The notes beneath the pieces were generated by a model. The model was not told the origin of the DNA, searched no databases, and saw only the letters and a program-made list of their open reading frames with translations. From Polaribacter atrinae (lineage in GTDB: Bacteria > Bacteroidota > Bacteroidia > Flavobacteriales > Flavobacteriaceae), in assembly GCF_038023995.1 (NCBI RefSeq), contig NZ_CP150660.1:1672501-1736500 (forward strand): a DNA stretch of 64,000 nt. The letters run 5' to 3'. The stretch's first letter is position 1, and the number at the start of each line of letters is the position of its first letter. The position numbers were made by a program, and so were the translations under genes. Shown piece after piece: positions 41,992 through 51,477 of this stretch.

Positions 41992-42993
41992 TTATTTAAT
42001 GATAAAAGTTGTGGTTACTGGTAAATGATCGCTAATTTCTCTCATTTTTTGTGGTGTAAAAAGTTGAGGTACTTCCGCAGAATTCTCTTTATATTCTTTG
42101 TACATATTGGTATTCATCAACATATAATCTAACCTACGTTTAGGATCATCAGAAGTATGTGTCATTACCGTTTCTGGCAATGGGTCTATAAACCTTTCTC
42201 TCTTACTTTTTTCATTTAGAAATAGATTAATTTCTTCACTACCTTGTACACTATTAAAGTCTCCAACCACTAAAATATTTTTGTTTTTGTCTTCTTTTAA
42301 AAATCGTTTAAATTGTTGTTTTAAAAAATTAATCTGCCCCTTTCTCATAGCAATGTTTCTTTCTCCTCTACCCGCTTTTAAATGGACGCCGGTAAGTAAA
42401 AAATTATAATCCGGATTAGGATACACCTCAACAGACCACATTCTAGTATTTAACGTGTTTTGTGTTTCTGGTGCTCCTTCATCATTTGTATATTCAAGAA
42501 CTGGCGTCGTTACATTTCCATAACCATAAATAATGCCTAATGGAAATTTACTCATTACAACCACATTCATATACCAACCATGACTAGGTACATCTGCAAA
42601 GTATGTATACCCCATATTTTGCAAACGATTATTAGCAATACTTCTTAAAAATTTTGCACTTTCAAATTCTTGTAAAACAACAACATCTGCATCTATTTCC
42701 TTTAATGAGGCAACTAAATAAGCAACCTTATTTGCCATTAAAGAATCTGGTTTATTTTCTCTTTTTGAATCTATATACGGATCATCAAACGAATCTACAA
42801 AATGCTCTACATTCCAAGAAAGCACTTTAAAACTATCTTTTTTAGGATATTGATATCCAGAAGGTTTTACTTCTCCATGATGCTTGGCTATGTAATTTTC
42901 TTTAGAAAAAAAAGAGTCCTTTTCTATTAAATTTTTAGACCCAACGCATCCTGTTAAAATTAAAAATACGATACTATAAATACTATTTTTCAT
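41992..42993 (-). CDS. Endonuclease/exonuclease/phosphatase-family lipoprotein
   Basis: A 333-residue lipoprotein (leader ends LTGCVG). It carries the EEP fold motifs: FKVLSWNVEHFVD, DADVVVLQEFE (catalytic Glu), GVHLKAGRG, ILVVGDFNS (Asp and Asn) and DHLPVTTTF with the final Asp-His. Members cleave DNA/RNA phosphodiesters or phospholipid head groups. Placed between a TonB receptor and a PhoD-like phosphatase, it probably supplies substrate to the phosphatase outside the cytoplasm; its exact substrate is not predictable. Confidence 0.9.
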   Translation of the reverse strand: MKNSIYSIVFLILTGCVGSKNLIEKDSFFSKENYIAKHHGEVKPSGYQYPKKDSFKVLSWNVEHFVDSFDDPYIDSKRENKPDSLMANKVAYLVASLKEIDADVVVLQEFESAKFLRSIANNRLQNMGYTYFADVPSHGWYMNVVVMSKFPLGIIYGYGNVTTPVLEYTNDEGAPETQNTLNTRMWSVEVYPNPDYNFLLTGVHLKAGRGERNIAMRKGQINFLKQQFKRFLKEDKNKNILVVGDFNSVQGSEEINLFLNEKSKRERFIDPLPETVMTHTSDDPKRRLDYMLMNTNMYKEYKENSAEVPQLFTPQKMREISDHLPVTTTFIIK

Positions 42994-43062
42994 AAATTAT
43001 AAATATAAAAGGGGTTCGATAGAGAAATACCAAATCCCATAAAAACAAAACAAACTATTATT

Positions 43063-46000
43063 TTAATTAAAGGAATATCTTACCCCAACTTGTAACCTCC
43101 AAGGTGTACCATTAATAGGCTCTGTTCCTGCACCCGTTTGCACATTATACTGATAACTACTTGTTGCTTGATCAAAACCATTGATATTCATAAAATCTCT
43201 ATTTCCAAAATTATGACTACGCCCCCATTCTTTATTTAATAAATTCATAAAATTAAAAACATCTGCAGAAAGCTCTAAAGAATGTTTATCATTTGGTAAA
43301 TTAAACTTTTTCTGAAGACGAAGGTCTACGGTTGCACTAAAAGGATTTTTCCCTCCATTTCTTTCTGCAAAACTACCAAAGCTTTCTTTTAAATACTCTT
43401 TAAATCCTTCTGATGTTTCTGGATCATTTAAAACCTCGTTATAACTATCTTTAATGTATTGTGGCGTATTTGCATCACTTGGATCAAAAATATATGCAAT
43501 TTCATTACTCAAGTTAAAATCTCCATTTGCACTTCTTCCTCCTCCAGATTTTAGAGAATATCTTGTACCACCAGTACCTACAATTGTTGCTCCTAAGGTA
43601 AACCCTTTCCAAGTAGGGCTTGCTCCATTTACTACAATTTTAGTATCAAAATGGTTGTCTGAATACCCATAATTTAAATCTCTTGGATCTCCTGAAACAG
43701 GAAGAAATGTAGACGTATTTGCAACACAACAATTGTATGATGAGTTGTCTTTTGATTGATTTACCGTAAAACTTGCGTTTACATAACCATCTTCTCCTAT
43801 TTTAGCAGAGCCTTCTACCACTAACGCTAAGTTATCTAAAACTCCATCAGAATTTAAAACCAATGTTCTACCTACTAAATCAGAAACTCTAGATTTTGTC
43901 CAATCTGCACGACCATTCTCTGCAATAGTATTTGCCGGCACAAAAACCTCTCTACCTTGTGGCGTTACAAAATAAGGTTCTGCAACTAAATTGGTTTCTT
44001 GATATACGTAGTTGTTTTTAGTGTGACTATAAACCGCATTAACCCCTAAACTATACCTATCTCCAAAAAAGTGCGTGTAATTTATATTTGCTTTATAGAT
44101 GGTAGGTACTTCAAAATCTGGACTCACAGCATTTATTGTTGAAAACGGAGTAACTCCCGCTGGTACACCTGGTACAGTACTTGGATCATTTCTATAGCCA
44201 ATAAAATCTGGAGTAGGAACATCGGTTCCAGTAACATCAATAGCACCTAATAAAGTTCCACTATTTTGAATGTTATTTACCTGTGCATAATAATGTGGTT
44301 GCGATGTAAATACACCACCACCAATTTTTAAAATATCAGTATCATTTCCTTTGATATTCCAAGTTAATTGAAATCTAGGTTGAATGTTATCAAAATCTTC
44401 TGGTTTTTCATCTGTACGAATTCCTAATTCTTGATATACCAAAGGATTAAACTCTGCTGCATCTACAAATGCAGTTGCATCATAACGTATACCACCCGCA
44501 AAGTTTAAATTAGGATTTATATCAAATTCTACCTGACCAAAGAAAGACAAATCTAAAACAGTTTGTTTTACTAAAGTAGACCCTTGCAAAGGAACTTCAC
44601 GAGCATATCTGGATGGGTTTAAATTATCAAAATCATCTAAAGAATCAAAGAAAAAACGACCATTTTGCTCATTAGATAACTGAGTTTCTAAAGAAGTAAT
44701 CAAATTATCTGTTCCTAAAGTAAAGTTAAATTTCCCAACATTAAGATAAGTTGTATTAGACAGCTGTATTTGATTTTCTAAATTCGTTTCTGGCGTATAG
44801 CGTTGCCCTCCTAATTGTATGCTTTTACTACTAGTATTACCATTAGGCAATACAGAGGCTACTTGTACAATGGCTCTGGGAATATTTTGTGATGGCAATT
44901 CTGAATTTGGGCTAAAAATACGTTCTGCACGTTGATATTGCACTTTAAACTCATTAGTTACGCTAGGTGAAAAATTAGAACGTAAAGAAAGAAACATACT
45001 ATTTTCATGAGACACAAAATCTGAATAAGATTCGGCTACTTCTATATTAGAATTGTCACTAACACTAAAAGGGTTATCCCATTTATTATAAAGGTTTCTA
45101 AATGTTAGCCTATGCTTATCGTTAATTTGCCAATCTAATCTTAAAAACAAGTTATTTGCTTCAGTAACTCTATCAAACTGCCCTATTTGTTTTGAATTAC
45201 TTAAGCCATATTTATCTCTACCAATTTGTAAAAAACGGTTTAAACTACTTTCTGAAATCCCCAAACGATTGGCATCATCATCATTTTGAATATTTGCAAT
45301 AAACTGAGGATCTCCTGCATCTTGTCTTTCGTACACTAAGAAAAAATGTAATTTATCTTTAATTAAAGGTCCTCCAATACTTAACCCAGATTGAGAGTTA
45401 TAAAAATCAGCATCTCTTTCTTGCCCTTGAATAGTATACTGACTTTGAAGGTTGTCTGCTCTGTGGTAAAAAAAAGCACTTCCTTCAAACTCATTGGTTC
45501 CAGATTTTGTAACAGAAGTAATAGAACCACCTCCTTGGCGCCCTTGTGTTACATCGTAATCATTTGTAGAAACCTCAAACTCTCTAATTGCTTCTTGAGA
45601 AATCGTATAAGGTCCTTTACCAACTTCACCTGCTGTAAGTGTATTTCTAAAGTTAACTCCATCTATAGTAACATTTGTAGACGTTCTTCTTTGTCCTCCT
45701 AAATTAAGACTTCCCGCTCCTTGTAACGGAGATAAACTTGTAAGTCTGGTAAAATTTCTTCCTTCGGATGGTAAATTTTTAATTTGTCCTGCTGCAATTT
45801 TTGTAGAAGCCCCCATTTGCTGAATCCGTTTTACAATACTATTCGAGGAGACAATAATTTCACCTAAAGAAGTTGCCGATTCTTGTAAAAGAAAATCAAT
45901 AGTTATAACATCACTTAAATTTAAGGTAAATCCTTTACGAACCACATCTTGAAAACCAAGATATTTAGCTGTTACATTATAAGGACCTCCTAAAGGTAAT

Positions 46001-46236
46001 TGCTGAATTTTATAACCTCCAGATTCATTTGTTGTAGTTCCTGAAGAGAATCCTGTTGAAATGTTTTTAACAATAATTGTAGCCCCCATTAAAGGCTCTC
46101 CGCTACTGTCTGTTATAATACCCCTTATAGAAGCATTGGTTGCTTGCCCAAAAGATTGATGAGTACTTAAAAAGAATAAACCAAAAGCAATCATCAAACA
46201 AATGGTTACACGAATTTTTACTACTGATAATTTCAT
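43063..46236 (-). CDS. TonB-dependent receptor with carboxypeptidase-regulatory-like domain
   Basis: A 1057-residue outer-membrane protein. After the signal (ending FGQA) comes a CarboxypepD_reg-like domain (ASIRGIITDSSGEPLMGATIIVKN ... GGYKIQQLPLGGPYNVTAKYLGF), then a plug (GQIKNLPSEGRNFTRLTSLSP, VTIDGVNFRNTLTAGEVGKG, TQGRQGGGSITSVTKSGTNEFEGS) and a 22-strand-type barrel ending VGVRYSFN. This is the Oar-like type without a SusD partner. It heads the operon with the endonuclease/phosphatase and PhoD-like genes, so it may import phosphorylated or nucleic-acid-derived material; that is inference. Confidence 0.93.
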   Translation of the reverse strand: MKLSVVKIRVTICLMIAFGLFFLSTHQSFGQATNASIRGIITDSSGEPLMGATIIVKNISTGFSSGTTTNESGGYKIQQLPLGGPYNVTAKYLGFQDVVRKGFTLNLSDVITIDFLLQESATSLGEIIVSSNSIVKRIQQMGASTKIAAGQIKNLPSEGRNFTRLTSLSPLQGAGSLNLGGQRRTSTNVTIDGVNFRNTLTAGEVGKGPYTISQEAIREFEVSTNDYDVTQGRQGGGSITSVTKSGTNEFEGSAFFYHRADNLQSQYTIQGQERDADFYNSQSGLSIGGPLIKDKLHFFLVYERQDAGDPQFIANIQNDDDANRLGISESSLNRFLQIGRDKYGLSNSKQIGQFDRVTEANNLFLRLDWQINDKHRLTFRNLYNKWDNPFSVSDNSNIEVAESYSDFVSHENSMFLSLRSNFSPSVTNEFKVQYQRAERIFSPNSELPSQNIPRAIVQVASVLPNGNTSSKSIQLGGQRYTPETNLENQIQLSNTTYLNVGKFNFTLGTDNLITSLETQLSNEQNGRFFFDSLDDFDNLNPSRYAREVPLQGSTLVKQTVLDLSFFGQVEFDINPNLNFAGGIRYDATAFVDAAEFNPLVYQELGIRTDEKPEDFDNIQPRFQLTWNIKGNDTDILKIGGGVFTSQPHYYAQVNNIQNSGTLLGAIDVTGTDVPTPDFIGYRNDPSTVPGVPAGVTPFSTINAVSPDFEVPTIYKANINYTHFFGDRYSLGVNAVYSHTKNNYVYQETNLVAEPYFVTPQGREVFVPANTIAENGRADWTKSRVSDLVGRTLVLNSDGVLDNLALVVEGSAKIGEDGYVNASFTVNQSKDNSSYNCCVANTSTFLPVSGDPRDLNYGYSDNHFDTKIVVNGASPTWKGFTLGATIVGTGGTRYSLKSGGGRSANGDFNLSNEIAYIFDPSDANTPQYIKDSYNEVLNDPETSEGFKEYLKESFGSFAERNGGKNPFSATVDLRLQKKFNLPNDKHSLELSADVFNFMNLLNKEWGRSHNFGNRDFMNINGFDQATSSYQYNVQTGAGTEPINGTPWRLQVGVRYSFN

Positions 46237-46261
46237 AAGTTAAGTTAGTTTTAATATGTGC

Positions 46262-46308
46262 CAAAACTAAACTTGAAGACCCGGTTACTAATGTTAAATA
46301 TTAACATT
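46262..46308 (-). promoter_or_regulatory. Promoter and palindromic activator-site candidate of the TonB-EEP-PhoD operon
   Basis: The minus-strand -7 box TAGTTTTG lies at 46269-46262, 25 bp before the start codon. No -33 TTG is found at the right spacing. Instead a palindrome, AATGTTAA-ATA-TTAACATT (46290-46308), begins where the -33 element would be. An activator bound there could replace the -33 contact, as Pho-type activators do. Confidence 0.5.
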
Positions 46309-46323
46309 GATATAGATTTAATC

Positions 46324-46488
46324 TTAATTTAAACCTTTCTTAATATTCAAAATTGAATCAAAATGATTATCATTAGGCATAAGACTTTTAAAAACCTCAT
46401 ACCAAACAAAGGAAACAGCAACTAGCAATCTTATTACTTTTCCTTTAAATTGATTTTTAAATGTTGATAAAAGATATTGGTATTCCAT
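46324..46488 (-). CDS. Possible 54-residue small protein (uncertain)
   Basis: In the 326-bp gap between the TonB receptor and dnaE there is an open frame MEYQYLLSTFKNQFKGKVIR then LLVAVSFVWYEVFKSLMPND and a short tail. A moderately hydrophobic centre is its only notable trait; I recognise no family. It ends 16 bp before the palindrome of the TonB promoter. Chance is a reasonable explanation in AT-rich DNA. Confidence 0.2.
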   Translation of the reverse strand: MEYQYLLSTFKNQFKGKVIRLLVAVSFVWYEVFKSLMPNDNHFDSILNIKKGLN

Positions 46489-46519
46489 TATTTTTAAATA
46501 ACAAACCTTTAATTTTACC

Positions 46520-46536
46520 GTTCGTTTAAAACGAAC
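46520..46536. promoter_or_regulatory. 17-bp palindrome upstream of dnaE
   Basis: GTTCGTTT-A-AAACGAAC, perfect on both sides of the central base, ending 26 bp before the dnaE start. An operator or leader hairpin is possible. Confidence 0.35.
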
Positions 46537-46562
46537 AATCTCATTACAAAAAAAGCCCTTTT

Positions 46563-49500
46563 ATGTACTTAATTTTTGATACTGAAACTACCGGTTTACC
46601 AAAAAGTTGGAATGCACCTATTACAGATACAGACAACTGGCCTAGATGTATACAAATTGCATGGCAATTGCATGATGAAATGGGTAATGTATTAGAACAC
46701 AACGATTTTCTAATAAAACCAGACAACTTTAACATTCCTTACGATGCAGAAAGAATTCACGGAATTTCTACAGAATTAGCAGCAGAACAAGGTATTACCT
46801 TAGAAGAATGTTTAACAAAGTTTAATGATGTTTTAAATAAAACAAAATTTATTGTTGGTCAGAATTTAAATTTCGACCTTAATATTATGGGATGTGAGTT
46901 CCATAGATTAGGTGTAGAAAACAAAATGCTTTCGTTACCTGTTTTAGATACTTGTACAGAGAAAACGGCTACCATGTGTCAGATTCCTGGTGGTCGTGGA
47001 GGAAAATTTAAATTACCAACCTTAACAGAATTACACAATCATTTATTTGGTGTTGGTTTTGGTGAAGCGCATAATGCAACTGCCGATGTTGAGGCTACCA
47101 CACGTTGTTTTTTAGAGTTAATTCGTTTAAGAGAATTTACCAAAGAACAATTAGATGTTGATGATGATTATTTTAAAAATTTCTCGGAAGCAAACCCAAA
47201 ACCTATTCAGGTAATTGGTTTAAAACACATCAACCTAAAGAGAGAGAGTGATTTAATTCGCCAACGTTTAGAGAAGTTAAAAGGTACTTCAGAAACCAAA
47301 TCTACATCAGATGGTTTAGCAGAATTAGAAAACGTACAATTTTCGCACTTACACAATCACACACAATACTCTGTTTTACAATCTACCATGCAATTGGGTA
47401 ATATTGTAAACGCTGCGGCAAAAGACAATATGCCTGCGGTTGCTATGACAGATACTGCAAATATGATGGGCGCTTTTCACTTCGTAAACGCTGTTTTAAA
47501 TCATAATAAAAACGCAGAAACTCCAATGAAACCAATTATTGGTTGTGAGTTTAATATTTGTGAAGATCATAAAAACAAATCGCAAAAAGACAACGGATAT
47601 CAAGTTGTTTTATTAGCAAAAAATAAAAACGGGTATCACAATTTAGCAAAAATGTCTTCTGCTGCCTTTGTAGACGGTTTTTATTACGTACCAAGAATTG
47701 ATAAAGAACTTGTAGAAAAATACAAAGAAGATATTATTGTTTTAACGGGTAATTTATATGGAGAAGTACCTAGTAAAATTTTAAATCTTGGAGAAAAACA
47801 AGCTGAAGATGCCCTAATTTGGTGGAAAGAACAATTTAAAGACGATTTATATATTGAGTTGATGCGTCATGATCAACAAGATGAAAAGATTGTAAATGAA
47901 ACTTTATTAAAGTTTTCTAAAAAGCACGATGTTAAAATTGTTGCCACCAACAATACGTTTTACTTAGAACAGAAAGATGCTAATGCACATGATATTTTAT
48001 TATGTGTAAAAGATGGCGAAAAACAATCTACACCTATTGGTAAAGGTCGTGGTTATAGATACGGATTGCCTAATGACCAGTATTATTTTAAGTCTACCGA
48101 CGAAATGAAAAAGTTGTTTGCAGACATCCCAGAAGCCATTAGTAACATTCAAGAAATTGTAGACAAAGTAGAAATATTTACACTTGCAAGAGACGTTTTA
48201 TTACCAGCCTTTAATATTGGTGATGAATTTAAAGACCCGGAAGACGAAAAAGATAACGGAAAACGTGGAGAGAATAACTTTCTAAAACACTTAACTTTTG
48301 AGGGGGCTAAAAAACGATACGGAGAAATTACAGAATCAATAAAAGAACGTTTAGATTTTGAACTAGAAGTTATTGAAAAAACAGGATATCCTGGGTATTT
48401 CTTAATTGTAGAAGATTTTATTAGGGCAGCCAGAAAAATGGATGTTGCCGTTGGTCCTGGACGTGGTTCTGCAGCAGGTTCTGTAGTTGCTTATTGTCTT
48501 TGGATTACAAATATCGACCCTATTAAATACGATTTACTTTTTGAGCGTTTCTTAAATCCAGAACGTGTATCGATGCCCGATATTGATATTGATTTTGATG
48601 ATGAAGGGCGTGGTAGAGTAATGGATTATGTAATTGATAAATATGGAGCAAACCAAGTTGCACAGATTATTACATACGGAACCATGGCTGCAAAATCTTC
48701 TATTAGAGATACTGCCAGAGTTTTAGATTTACCTCTATTTGAAGCCGATAGAATTGCAAAATTAATTCCTGGAATTAAGTTAAAAAACATCTTTGGTGAA
48801 GATGCAAAAAGTAAAGGTAAAGTTGATGGTTTACGTGCAGAAGAAAAACAATTAGTAGAAGAACTTAAACAAATGTCTTACGGAAACGATTTGGTTTCCG
48901 AAACGATAAACAAAGCCACTATTTTAGAAGGTTCTGTTAGAAATACCGGTATTCATGCCTGTGGTGTAATTATTACACCTGGTGATATTACCAATTATGT
49001 ACCGGTGGCTTTGGCAAAAGATTCCGATATGTATGTGACCCAATTTGATAACTCTGTTGTAGAAGATGCAGGTTTATTAAAAATGGATTTCTTGGGATTA
49101 AAAACGTTGACTTTAATTAAAGACACCGTTAAAATTGTAAAAGCAAGACACAATATTCTACTAGATCCAGAAACATTTCCTTTAGATGATGTAAAAACAT
49201 ACGAGCTTTTCCAGAAAGGAGAAACGGTAGGTATTTTTCAATATGAATCTCCAGGAATGCAAAAACACATGCGTTCTTTAAAACCGACAGTTTTTGCCGA
49301 TTTAATTGCCATGAATGCCTTGTACAGACCTGGTCCTATGGAATACATTCCGTCTTTTATTAATAGAAAGCACGGTACAGAAGATATTGAGTATGATTTA
49401 CCTGCCATGGAAGAATACTTGGCAGAAACCTACGGAATTACAGTCTATCAAGAGCAAGTAATGCTACTCTCGCAAAAGTTAGCAGACTTTACCAAAGGCG

Positions 49501-50903
49501 AAGCCGATGTTTTACGTAAAGCGATGGGTAAAAAGCAAATTGCGGTGCTAGATAAAATGAAACCAAAATTTGTAGAACAAGCAGCTGCAAAAGGTCACGA
49601 TCCAGAAAAATTAGAAAAAATTTGGAAAGATTGGGAAGCCTTTGCAAGTTACGCTTTTAACAAATCTCACTCTACATGTTATGCATGGATCGCCTATCAA
49701 ACAGCGTATTTAAAAGCACATTACCCTGCAGAATATATGGCTTCTGTACTTTCTAATAACATGAAAGATATTAAAGCTGTTTCGTTCTTTATGGAAGAAT
49801 GTAAACGAATGGAATTGCAAGTTTTTGGTCCAGATTTAAATGAATCCTATTTAAAATTCTCTGTTAACCAAGAAGGTGCAGTTCGTTTTGGAATGGCAGC
49901 TGTAAAAGGTGTTGGTGCAGGAGCCGTTAGAGCCATCATTAAGGAAAGAGAAGAAAACGGACCTTACAATTCTATTTTTGACCTTGCCAAACGTGTAGAT
50001 TTAAGATCTGCTAATAAAAAATCTTTTGATAGTTTAATTAAAGCAGGTGCCTTTGATTCTTTTACAGACACACATAGAGCGCAATATTTTGCCACAGATG
50101 AAAAAGGAATGACCTTTTTAGAGCGTGCCATGAAGTTTGGAAGTAAATATCAAGAAAACGAAAACTCTGCTCAGGTTTCTATGTTTGGAGAAGCTTCTAC
50201 CGTTCAGTTTCCAGAACCAGATATTCCGCAGTGTGAAACTTGGGGAACGATGGAGCTATTACAACAAGAAAAAGAAGTAATTGGTATTTATATTTCTGCA
50301 CATCCTTTAGATGATTTTAAAAACGAAATAAAATTTTGCAACGCTTCTTTAAAATACTTTAAAGCAGATTTAGCAAAATTTGTAAACATGAATTTAGCTT
50401 TTGCTGGTATTGTTACAGACGTACAACACCGAGTTTCTAAAGCGGGTAAAGGTTGGGCTATGTTTACGGTTGAAGATTATGGAGACAGTAATGAATTTAG
50501 AATTTTTGGGGAAGATTATCTAAGAATGCAACATTTTTTAGTTCCTAATCAGTTCTTATTTATTCGTACTACCGTGCAACCTGGTTGGACAAATAAAGAA
50601 ACAGGCGTTGTTGGAGAACCAAGATTAAAGTTTTTAGAAATGAAATTGTTACATGATATTATGGATGAACTCTGTAAAAAGGTAACCATTCAACTTCCTT
50701 TAAATGAAATTAAAGAAGATTCTATTTTAAACTTAGAATCCATTTTAAAGAAAACACCTGGTAAACAAAATTTAAATTTCACTATTTGGGATGAGAAAGA
50801 AAAACTAGAAATTAGTTTACCAAGTAGAAATACAAAGGTTCACATAACCAATGAGTTATTAGCCAATCTAGACAAACAACAAATTACCTATAAATTAAAC
50901 TAA
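46563..50903 (+). CDS. dnaE: DNA polymerase III alpha subunit with N-terminal 3'-5' exonuclease domain
   Basis: A 1446-residue fusion. Residues 1-200: DEDDh exonuclease with IFDTETTGLP, VGQNLNFDLNIMG and HNATADVEAT. From about 258 the PHP domain starts (FSHLHNHTQYSVL, His262 region). The polymerase core has GPGRGSAAGSVVAYCL, PDIDIDFDD at 672-679 (two catalytic Asp) and YGITVYQEQVMLLSQKLADFTKGEADVLRKAMGKK with the third. The C-terminus has HhH (VKGVGAGAVRAI) and OB-fold regions. It is the replicative polymerase; the built-in proofreading domain is typical of Bacteroidota DnaE and takes the place of a separate epsilon subunit. Much longer than E. coli DnaE (1160) for that reason. Confidence 0.97.
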   Translation: MYLIFDTETTGLPKSWNAPITDTDNWPRCIQIAWQLHDEMGNVLEHNDFLIKPDNFNIPYDAERIHGISTELAAEQGITLEECLTKFNDVLNKTKFIVGQNLNFDLNIMGCEFHRLGVENKMLSLPVLDTCTEKTATMCQIPGGRGGKFKLPTLTELHNHLFGVGFGEAHNATADVEATTRCFLELIRLREFTKEQLDVDDDYFKNFSEANPKPIQVIGLKHINLKRESDLIRQRLEKLKGTSETKSTSDGLAELENVQFSHLHNHTQYSVLQSTMQLGNIVNAAAKDNMPAVAMTDTANMMGAFHFVNAVLNHNKNAETPMKPIIGCEFNICEDHKNKSQKDNGYQVVLLAKNKNGYHNLAKMSSAAFVDGFYYVPRIDKELVEKYKEDIIVLTGNLYGEVPSKILNLGEKQAEDALIWWKEQFKDDLYIELMRHDQQDEKIVNETLLKFSKKHDVKIVATNNTFYLEQKDANAHDILLCVKDGEKQSTPIGKGRGYRYGLPNDQYYFKSTDEMKKLFADIPEAISNIQEIVDKVEIFTLARDVLLPAFNIGDEFKDPEDEKDNGKRGENNFLKHLTFEGAKKRYGEITESIKERLDFELEVIEKTGYPGYFLIVEDFIRAARKMDVAVGPGRGSAAGSVVAYCLWITNIDPIKYDLLFERFLNPERVSMPDIDIDFDDEGRGRVMDYVIDKYGANQVAQIITYGTMAAKSSIRDTARVLDLPLFEADRIAKLIPGIKLKNIFGEDAKSKGKVDGLRAEEKQLVEELKQMSYGNDLVSETINKATILEGSVRNTGIHACGVIITPGDITNYVPVALAKDSDMYVTQFDNSVVEDAGLLKMDFLGLKTLTLIKDTVKIVKARHNILLDPETFPLDDVKTYELFQKGETVGIFQYESPGMQKHMRSLKPTVFADLIAMNALYRPGPMEYIPSFINRKHGTEDIEYDLPAMEEYLAETYGITVYQEQVMLLSQKLADFTKGEADVLRKAMGKKQIAVLDKMKPKFVEQAAAKGHDPEKLEKIWKDWEAFASYAFNKSHSTCYAWIAYQTAYLKAHYPAEYMASVLSNNMKDIKAVSFFMEECKRMELQVFGPDLNESYLKFSVNQEGAVRFGMAAVKGVGAGAVRAIIKEREENGPYNSIFDLAKRVDLRSANKKSFDSLIKAGAFDSFTDTHRAQYFATDEKGMTFLERAMKFGSKYQENENSAQVSMFGEASTVQFPEPDIPQCETWGTMELLQQEKEVIGIYISAHPLDDFKNEIKFCNASLKYFKADLAKFVNMNLAFAGIVTDVQHRVSKAGKGWAMFTVEDYGDSNEFRIFGEDYLRMQHFLVPNQFLFIRTTVQPGWTNKETGVVGEPRLKFLEMKLLHDIMDELCKKVTIQLPLNEIKEDSILNLESILKKTPGKQNLNFTIWDEKEKLEISLPSRNTKVHITNELLANLDKQQITYKLN

Positions 50904-50904
50904 A

Positions 50905-51384
50905 ATGAATTCTATAACCATTGCAAGAATTATTCATGTACTCGCTGTTGTTTTGTGGATTGGAGGTGTAGCAATGGTTACCACTGTAATTATTCCTGCT
51001 GTAAAAAAAATGAAGTCTAAAAAAGACAAGCTAAGTACCTTTGAAAACATTGAAGGTAGATTTGCAATACAAGCAAAAATTACAACTTTAATTACTGCAA
51101 TTTCTGGCTTTTATATGATGTATGAATTAAATGCTTGGGAACGTTATTTAGATTATCGTTTCTGGTGGATTCATGCAATGACAATTGTTTGGATTATTTT
51201 TATGTTAGTTTTATATGTTTTAGAACCTTTGGTTTTACACAAACTTTTCAAAAAATATGCAAATGAAAATCCTGAGAAAACATTTAACATTGTTCACAAA
51301 GCACATTGGGTATTATTAATTATTAGTTTAATTACAATTCTAGGAGCAGTTGCAGGAAGTCATGGTCTGTTTTTCATTACTTAA
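50905..51384 (+). CDS. Four-helix membrane protein, CopD-like
   Basis: A 159-residue inner-membrane protein with four helices (about 5-28, 55-73, 86-110, 132-155). The first helix reads ARIIHVLAVVLWIGGVAMVTTVIIP, and His residues recur at helix ends (HAMTI, HKAHWVL), a pattern found in CopD/DUF2269-like and heme-binding membrane proteins. No copper gene is nearby. It starts 1 bp after the dnaE stop, so it is very likely co-transcribed with dnaE, without an obvious functional reason. Confidence 0.65.
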   Translation: MNSITIARIIHVLAVVLWIGGVAMVTTVIIPAVKKMKSKKDKLSTFENIEGRFAIQAKITTLITAISGFYMMYELNAWERYLDYRFWWIHAMTIVWIIFMLVLYVLEPLVLHKLFKKYANENPEKTFNIVHKAHWVLLIISLITILGAVAGSHGLFFIT

Positions 51385-51449
51385 ACCCTAAATTCATTCT
51401 TAATTATAGAATAAAACAAAAATAGGCATGATAAAAACATATTAATGCT

Positions 51450-51457
51450 TAATTTTG
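51450..51457 (+). promoter_or_regulatory. -7 box of the FAD oxidase gene
   Basis: TAATTTTG, 20 bp before the ATG at 51478. Confidence 0.45.
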
Positions 51458-51477
51458 TTTAATCTTTTAAAAAATAC

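Noticed and set aside
46362..46374. AATGATTATCATT, a 13-nt palindrome like the core of a Fur box, upstream of the TonB receptor
   Set aside because: It matches only the core, lies about 126 bp from the receptor start and well upstream of the likely promoter, and inside a possible small frame. The neighbouring genes look phosphate-related, not iron-related.
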